Assembly (NCBI GenBank): GCA_019973575.1
Contig: BPUI01000001.1
Location: 2,306,342-2,370,341, forward strand
Length of the DNA: 64,000 nt
Source of the DNA: Gemmatimonadetes bacterium T265
GTDB lineage: Bacteria > Gemmatimonadota > Gemmatimonadetes > Gemmatimonadales > Gemmatimonadaceae
Reading direction: 5' to 3'
Shown here: piece by piece, positions 59,347 through 64,000 of the stretch
Layout: the number at the start of each line of letters is the position of its first letter
Position numbering within the stretch: position 1 is the first letter of the stretch
The notes under the pieces: model-generated
The model's input: the letters and a program-made list of their open reading frames with translations, nothing else
What the model was told of the DNA's origin: nothing
The model's database searches: none
Program-made: the position numbers and the translations under genes

Positions 59347-60981
59347 TCAGCGGAGGCCGGGCACCCGCCGCAGGACGCCTAACAGCTTCGCGATGGCCGC
59401 CGCGGACTTCTCCGGGTCCGACCCGGGCCCCCCGCTCACCGGCGACGCGCGCTGCGCGGCGATCGTCTGGACCTCCGTGTACTTGAGCAGCCCCTCCGCC
59501 CCGTGCCGGCGCCCGCCGAGCCCGGACACGCCCGCGCCGCCGATCGGCGCGTCGACCGACGCCCAGGTGGCGGCGTAGGTCTCGTTCACGTTGACGCTCC
59601 CCGAGCGGACCCGCGCGGCGAGCGCGACCGCGCGCCGCGCGTCGCGCGACCAGACGCTCGCGTTGAGGCCGTAGGGCGTGTCGTTCGCGCGCGCGACCGC
59701 CTCGTCCTCGCCGTCCACGGGGTAAAGCGCGACGACCGGCCCGAACGTCTCCTCGGCGTACAGCAGCATCCCCGGCGCGGCGCCGGCGACGAGCGTGGGT
59801 TCGTAGCAGTAGGGTCCCAAATCGGGGCGGGCGCGGCCGCCGCACAGGATCGTCGCGCCCCGCGCCCGCGCGTCCTCGACGTGCCGCACGACCGTCTCGA
59901 GCTGGCGGGGGCCGGATAGCGAGCCGACGTCAACGTCCCAGCCGAGCGACGCGCCGAGCCGTAGCGCGCGCGTCCGCTCGACGGCGAGCCGGGTGAACGC
60001 GTCGTAGACGGGGCGCATCACGAAGCACCGCTCGATCGACACGCAGACCTGCCCCGCGCCGACGAACGCGCCGCGCGCGAGCCCCTCGGCCGCGGCCGCG
60101 AGGTCGGCGTCAGCGAGGACGAGCATCGGGTTCTTCCCGCCGAGCTCGAGCGACGCGTTGACGAGGCGCTCGCCCGCCTGCCGCGCGACGACCCGGCCGG
60201 TGCGCGTGCTGCCCGTGTACATCACGAAGTCGACCGCGTCGATCAGCGGCGGCCCGACGACTGGCCCCTCGCCCGTGAGCACGGGCATGAGGTCGCGCGG
60301 GATCCCCGCCTCGTACAACAGCTCGACCGCCCACAGCGCGGTGAACGACGTCGCGTGGTCGGGCTTGAGCACGACCGCGTTTCCGGCCGCGAGCGCGGGG
60401 AGCGAGTCGGTGATCGGCAGATTGAGCGGGTAGTTCCAGGGCGTGAGCACGCCCACCACGCCGACCGGGTGCCGCAGCTCCCACACGCGTGTGAGGCCCG
60501 GGTACGCCCCGCGCCGCCGCCGCGGCCTGAGCAGCCCGGGGGCACGCACACCGTAGTACCGGGCCACGTTCGCGACGTCGAGCACCTCCTGAAACGCGTC
60601 GCGGCGCGCCTTGCCCGTTTCGAGCTGCGCGAGGTCGAGGCCGAGCTCCCGTTCGCGGAGAAGCAGGTCGTGGAAGCGGAGGAGCACCGCGGCGCGCTCG
60701 GCGGCAGGGCGCGCGGCCCAGGCACGCTGGGCCGACCGCGCGCGCGCTACGGCGGCGTGCACGTCGTCCGTCGTCGCGCGAGGAACGGCGCCGAGCAGTT
60801 CGCCGGTGAACGGCGCGTGCACGGGAACCGACGGGCGGTCGACGGCCGCGGGCGCGAGCCGAGCCTGAAGCGCGGCGATCGCCGCGCGGGCGCGGGCGGT
60901 CGCGAGCGGCGAGGACGTCCGCCCGCCGGCGGCGGGCGCGGCCGATTCGGACGGACGGTCGAGCGTGGCGGACACGGGCAC
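59347..60981 (-). CDS. NAD(P)-dependent aldehyde dehydrogenase, succinate-semialdehyde-dehydrogenase-like
   Basis: A 544-aa ALDH-family enzyme. The motifs are TPWNYPLNLPITDSL, VLKPDHATSFTAL, LELGGKNPMLVL (catalytic Glu) and GAFVGAGQVCVSIER (catalytic Cys). The sequence style resembles GabD2-type succinate-semialdehyde dehydrogenases. It has about 50 extra residues at the N terminus and 40 at the C terminus. The start is GTG 60981 with GTG 60975 as an alternative. It converges with the RNA-ligase-like gene 23 bp away. Confidence 0.9.
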   Translation of the reverse strand: MPVSATLDRPSESAAPAAGGRTSSPLATARARAAIAALQARLAPAAVDRPSVPVHAPFTGELLGAVPRATTDDVHAAVARARSAQRAWAARPAAERAAVLLRFHDLLLRERELGLDLAQLETGKARRDAFQEVLDVANVARYYGVRAPGLLRPRRRRGAYPGLTRVWELRHPVGVVGVLTPWNYPLNLPITDSLPALAAGNAVVLKPDHATSFTALWAVELLYEAGIPRDLMPVLTGEGPVVGPPLIDAVDFVMYTGSTRTGRVVARQAGERLVNASLELGGKNPMLVLADADLAAAAEGLARGAFVGAGQVCVSIERCFVMRPVYDAFTRLAVERTRALRLGASLGWDVDVGSLSGPRQLETVVRHVEDARARGATILCGGRARPDLGPYCYEPTLVAGAAPGMLLYAEETFGPVVALYPVDGEDEAVARANDTPYGLNASVWSRDARRAVALAARVRSGSVNVNETYAATWASVDAPIGGAGVSGLGGRRHGAEGLLKYTEVQTIAAQRASPVSGGPGSDPEKSAAAIAKLLGVLRRVPGLR

Positions 60982-61016
60982 CTCGCGATTGCGCGGCGCG
61001 CCGCGCCGCGGCCGGG

Positions 61017-61568
61017 TCAGGCGGCGTTCGGACGCGCCTTACGGTACGTCTCAATCCCCTGCTTCAATAACAGCAGGGCGGATGCCTCGAGGTCGTAATC
61101 GAGCGCCAGCTCGGCCAGCCGCGCGCTCGAGCGGTCGCCGTGCTCGCCGATGCCGGTCGCGGCCCGCGCGCTCGTGCGGTGGCGGCGTGTGAGCTCGCGC
61201 GCGGCGAGCCAGAGGCCGTTCGCGGCGTGCCAGCAGGCGTCGCCCGCGGCATCTCCGCGGGCAGGGCGCGCTTTCGTCGCGGCGCGCTCGTAGCCGGCGG
61301 CGAGTTCGTCGAGCGCGTCGTCGCATAGCGCCGCGAGGGCCCGCGCAGCGCGCTGCTCCGGGTTGAGCGCGCCGCGACGGGCGAGCTCCGCGACGCGCTC
61401 GTGCTGGCGGCAGCACTCGACCGCGCAGCGGTACAGCGCGTCCGCCCGCTCGTAGAAGGCCCGAACGGGGTCGAGCGACGCCGCGTCCGGCGTGATGCCG
61501 GCCGGCACGTCGAGGGTCGCCGCGGCGGCGCCGTTGCTGGGGGAGGCGGAGGATGCGCGGCTCGACAT
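61017..61568 (-). CDS. hypothetical helical protein
   Basis: About 183 aa, predicted mostly alpha-helical (FYERADALYRCAVECCRQHE; LDYDLEASALLLLKQGIETY). I do not recognise a family. Cys and His are present, but no clear metal motif. ATG 61568 is preferred because the longer frame to 61670 adds Arg/Pro-rich sequence over the divergent promoter. It lies 35 bp upstream of the aldehyde dehydrogenase on the same strand and may be co-transcribed. Confidence 0.65.
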   Translation of the reverse strand: MSSRASSASPSNGAAAATLDVPAGITPDAASLDPVRAFYERADALYRCAVECCRQHERVAELARRGALNPEQRAARALAALCDDALDELAAGYERAATKARPARGDAAGDACWHAANGLWLAARELTRRHRTSARAATGIGEHGDRSSARLAELALDYDLEASALLLLKQGIETYRKARPNAA

Positions 61569-61693
61569 GGGCGGGCGGGACGGCGGGGGGAGCGCACGCG
61601 CGCGACCGGCGAAACGCACCGCCGCGGCGCGGAACGGGCGTAGTATATCGGCGTGCGTGACGCCACACACTCCGGCCCCCCCCGATCCGTCAA

Positions 61694-62497
61694 ATGCCGT
61701 TCACGACGCTGCTCGTCGCCACGACCGCGGAGGGCGTGCGGACGATCACCCTCAACCGCCCCGAGCGGCTGAACGCGGCGAATCCCGCACTCGCCGACGA
61801 GCTCCCCGCCGCGGTCGACGAGGCCGCCGCGGACGACTCGGTGCGCGCGGTCGTGCTCACGGGCGCCGGCCGCGGCTTCTGCGCCGGTCTCGACCTCGGC
61901 GAGCCCGCGGGCGCGTCCCTCCTCACCGGCGGGGGGACGCGCGCCGAACGGCTCGACCCGTACGCCTGGGTCGGGCGCTGGGTGCAGGCGGTCGTCGGCT
62001 GCGAGAAGCCGGTGATCGCCGCGGTCAACGGCCCGGCCGCCGGCGCGGGCTTCGGGCTCGCGCTCGCCTGCGACGTCCGCCTCGTTGCGGCCGACGCGAC
62101 GATGACCGCGGGCTACGTCCGGCGCGGGCTGAGCCCGGACGCGGGCGTGACGTACTTCCTGCCGCGACTCGTGGGGCTCTCGCGGGCGATGGACATCGCC
62201 CTCAGCGGCCGCGACGTCGACGCGGGCGAAGCCGAGCGGATCGGGCTGGCGAGCGCGGCGCTCCCGCGCGAGGGGTTCGCGGACACCGTCGCCGCCTACG
62301 CTGCGCGCCTCGCGGCGGGACCGCCGGTCGCGCTCGCGCTCACCAAGCGGCTGCTCGCCGCGAGCTACGACCGCACACTCGACGCCCAGCTCCGCGACGA
62401 GCTCGCGCACATCAAGACCGCGTTCGCCACGGCCGACGTGCGCGAGGCGCTGACGGCGTTCAAGGAGAAACGCGCGCCGACGTTCCGGGGCGCCTGA
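61694..62497 (+). CDS. enoyl-CoA hydratase/isomerase family protein
   Basis: A 267-aa crotonase-fold enzyme. The oxyanion loops are GAGRGFCAGLDLGE and NGPAAGAGFGLALACDVRL; the catalytic region SPDAGVTYFLPRLVG has Asp where PaaG-like members place it. It hydrates or isomerises an acyl-CoA double bond, perhaps in phenylacetate or fatty acid breakdown. The 3' end overlaps the convergent guanylyltransferase gene by 38 bp. Confidence 0.9.
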   Translation: MPFTTLLVATTAEGVRTITLNRPERLNAANPALADELPAAVDEAAADDSVRAVVLTGAGRGFCAGLDLGEPAGASLLTGGGTRAERLDPYAWVGRWVQAVVGCEKPVIAAVNGPAAGAGFGLALACDVRLVAADATMTAGYVRRGLSPDAGVTYFLPRLVGLSRAMDIALSGRDVDAGEAERIGLASAALPREGFADTVAAYAARLAAGPPVALALTKRLLAASYDRTLDAQLRDELAHIKTAFATADVREALTAFKEKRAPTFRGA

Positions 62498-63797
62498 CGT
62501 CGTCGGGAAGCTGGTCGAGAAGCGGGCGCAGCTCGGTGGCCCGGTCGAGCGTCGTCACGAACGTGAGCCCGGGCCGGGTGACGACGAGCACGCCCGACAC
62601 GCCGTAGACGACCACCGTCCCGCCGTCCGCGTGCACCACGCACCCCGACGCGTCCACGAGGTGCGCGCGGCCCCAGACGCCGTTCCCGGTGTCGTCGAGC
62701 TCGCGCACGCGGCGGAGCGCGGCCCACGTGCCGACGTCGTCCCACCCGCACGCCGCCGGCAACACGACCAGGTCGCCCAGCCGCTCGAGCAGCCCGCGTT
62801 CGAGCGAGATGCTCTGGATCATCCCCGCGAAGCGGTCGAATTTGCCCGCTTCGAGCGCCGCCAGTCCCGGCTGCAACTCCGGGGTCAGCTCCGCGGCTGC
62901 TTCGAGCACGGCCCCCGCCCGCGCGACGAGGATCCCCGTGTGCCAGAGCGCGCCCTGCCCGATCAGGTCCTCGGCGAGCAGCGGCCCCGGCTTCTCGACG
63001 AAGCGCGACACCCGCCGCGGCGCGTCCGGCCCGGTCACGTCCGCGTCCAGCGGCGCCGCCGGCAGCACGTAGCCGAACCCGGTTTCCGGGCGCGTCGGGT
63101 CGGCGCCGAGTACCACGAACGGCGGTCCGGCGGCGGTGACGCGCGCGGCGCGGGCGAGGAGCTGGCGTAGCGCGGCCGGGTACGCGACCGCGAGGTCGGC
63201 GTGGATTGCGACGAACGTCGTGCGCGGCCCCGCGCGCCGCCCGACTTCCTGCGCGCCCCAGGCGAGCGCCGCCGCGGTGCCTAATGGACGCGGCTCGACC
63301 AGAAAATTTGCCGCCGGCACCTCGGGGATCGCGGCCCGCAACGCGTCCGCGATGTCGGCACTCGTCACGACGAGGACCTGACTCGCCGGCACGGTCGGCG
63401 CGAGCCGCGCGACGGTGTCGGCGATCAGCGGCCGCTCGCCGACGAGTGCGAGGAGCTGCTTGGGCCGTTCGGGCGAGCTGAGCGGCCAGAACCGCGAGCC
63501 GATGCCGCCGGCGAAGACCACCGCCCAGAGCGACAGCTCGGTCTCGAGCCCGGCCTCCTCGTCGAGCTGTTCGGCCGGGAGCGCGCCGACCGGCTCGAGC
63601 ACGTCGGCCGTCGCCTCGACGTCCTCGGCGGCGTCGGTCCCGATCGTCGTCCCGACGCCCGGGGTTTCGGGTTCGGCGGGGTCGAACGGGAGCGTCGCCC
63701 GCGCCGAGCCCGCCCGCACCGCGCCGGCTCGCGCCGGTTGGCGCACGTTGGACGGGGGAACGGAACCCGGAGACGACGAGTTGGGCGTACGAGCCAT
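62460..63797 (-). CDS. mannose-1-phosphate guanylyltransferase
   Basis: A 445-aa enzyme making GDP-mannose from mannose-1-phosphate and GTP for surface polysaccharides. The nucleotide-binding motif is FAGGIGSRFWPLSSPERPKQLL, shortened here to GGIGSRFWPLS and PKQLL; the sugar-site motif FVEKPG and GWDDVGTWAAL follow. An N-terminal extension of about 85 residues is low-complexity and acidic, unusual for this family; ATG 63797 is kept because no better start is seen. The last residue context includes a TTA-GGC word variant at 63281. Confidence 0.9.
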   Translation of the reverse strand: MARTPNSSSPGSVPPSNVRQPARAGAVRAGSARATLPFDPAEPETPGVGTTIGTDAAEDVEATADVLEPVGALPAEQLDEEAGLETELSLWAVVFAGGIGSRFWPLSSPERPKQLLALVGERPLIADTVARLAPTVPASQVLVVTSADIADALRAAIPEVPAANFLVEPRPLGTAAALAWGAQEVGRRAGPRTTFVAIHADLAVAYPAALRQLLARAARVTAAGPPFVVLGADPTRPETGFGYVLPAAPLDADVTGPDAPRRVSRFVEKPGPLLAEDLIGQGALWHTGILVARAGAVLEAAAELTPELQPGLAALEAGKFDRFAGMIQSISLERGLLERLGDLVVLPAACGWDDVGTWAALRRVRELDDTGNGVWGRAHLVDASGCVVHADGGTVVVYGVSGVLVVTRPGLTFVTTLDRATELRPLLDQLPDDVRRPGTSARVSP

Positions 63798-63990
63798 GAC
63801 GCGGAGGATCGGGGACGGGAACGCACCCGCGGCGCCGGCGTCGGCCGTGGCGGGCGACGAACGTTACCTGCGACGCCCTCTGGCGGGGAGGCGAGCGCAC
63901 CCGCAGCATACGGACGGGGTAAAGAATCATTCGCGCGCCGAACGATCCGGTGTGATTCGGCCGCTTCCGCTGTTGTCGAGGAGGTCCGTT

Positions 63991-64000
63991 ATGACGTTCT
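63991..64000 (+). CDS. Start of a gene cut by the window end
   Basis: ATG 63991 is preceded by a perfect Shine-Dalgarno (AGGAGG, 63979-63984) at 6-nt spacing, the strongest in the window. Only three codons (Met-Thr-Phe) are visible. The 193 bp between the guanylyltransferase start and this ATG form its likely divergent promoter region. Confidence 0.7.

Larger units (their letters stand above)
501..59383. repeat. Dispersed over-represented heptamer GTTAGGC (at least 43 copies)
   Basis: Positions of the exact word on either strand: 501, 789, 1632, 3824, 4980, 5812, 6382, 8446, 10019, 13691, 15040, 17659, 19168, 22494, 23202, 23830, 24373, 26488, 28167, 28837, 30276, 31389, 32414, 34804, 35176, 37494, 37735, 37989, 40020, 41082, 44272, 45556, 46300, 47293, 47913, 50002, 51856, 52295, 55849, 57115, 58795, 59290, 59377. 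Twenty-nine are read in frame as TTA-GGC (Leu-Gly); the rest are Pro-Asn, Leu-Thr, Val-Arg, stop-codon or intergenic sites. Spacing averages about 1.5 kb. Read by eye, so a few may be missed. Confidence 0.9.

Noticed and set aside
501-59383. TTA codons as a Streptomyces bldA-type developmental control
   Set aside because: TTA occurs in housekeeping genes and almost only before GGC, and the same word appears out of frame and between genes, so translation control by rare TTA does not explain it.
1-64000. tRNA, rRNA and riboswitch genes
   Set aside because: I looked for conserved tRNA arms, rRNA segments and common riboswitch cores and found none I could support.

Overview
The window is very G+C-rich (well above 70% by eye), densely coded and uses GTG starts freely. 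It holds a caa3-type oxidase operon, secreted Zn metalloprotease and S9 peptidase genes, a TonB receptor, an RND efflux operon and manganese catalase. I infer a soil or freshwater Gemmatimonadota-like bacterium, from gene content and style rather than a marker gene. No rRNA, tRNA, CRISPR array, prophage or intact insertion sequence was found.

Layout. 1-4984 (+): caa3-type cytochrome c oxidase operon with three separate cytochrome c modules around subunits II, I and III. 5001-7377 (-): two-gene GMC/gluconate-dehydrogenase-like oxidoreductase, converging on the oxidase operon. 7501-14851 (-): tolC-RND-hlyD efflux operon, every member carrying long low-complexity extensions. 15107-17965 (+): PEP carboxylase. 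18141-21342 (-): Mn catalase, OsmC peroxidase and haem catalase, divergent from an oxyR gene (21482-22444) broken by a single in-frame TAG. 22492-29214: SDR, S9 peptidase, methyltransferase, exported acetamidase and threonine dehydratase-like genes. 29302-33011: beta-propeller/phosphoesterase fusion and a flippase-like membrane protein. 33020-39228: small zinc protein, DUF1003 protein, MHS transporter, LLM flavin enzyme and two convergent MFS exporters, one apparently starting at CTG. 39225-43945: metalloprotease lipoprotein and a GH2 glycosidase. 44262-50233: hydrolase, amidase, antitoxin, PIN toxin, TonB receptor and PIG-L deacetylase. Most of these are linked by 4-bp ATGA/GTGA overlaps, though antitoxin and toxin have their own operator-like palindrome. 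50291-64000: small hypotheticals, a haem-oxygenase-like diiron enzyme, methyltransferase, EAL protein, DEAD-box helicase, 2'-5' RNA ligase-like protein, aldehyde dehydrogenase, enoyl-CoA hydratase, GDP-mannose synthesis enzyme and the first codons of another gene.

The most striking non-gene signal is the heptamer GTTAGGC, present at least 43 times on either strand where composition alone predicts about five. Inside genes it is mostly read as Leu-Gly (TTA-GGC) and supplies nearly all the TTA codons I noticed. It also occurs in other frames, over stop codons and beside terminator-like hairpins, so the DNA word itself seems to be favoured. A second theme is long inverted repeats in junctions between genes (17998-18114, 23335-23667, 37729-38001, 43993-44155).
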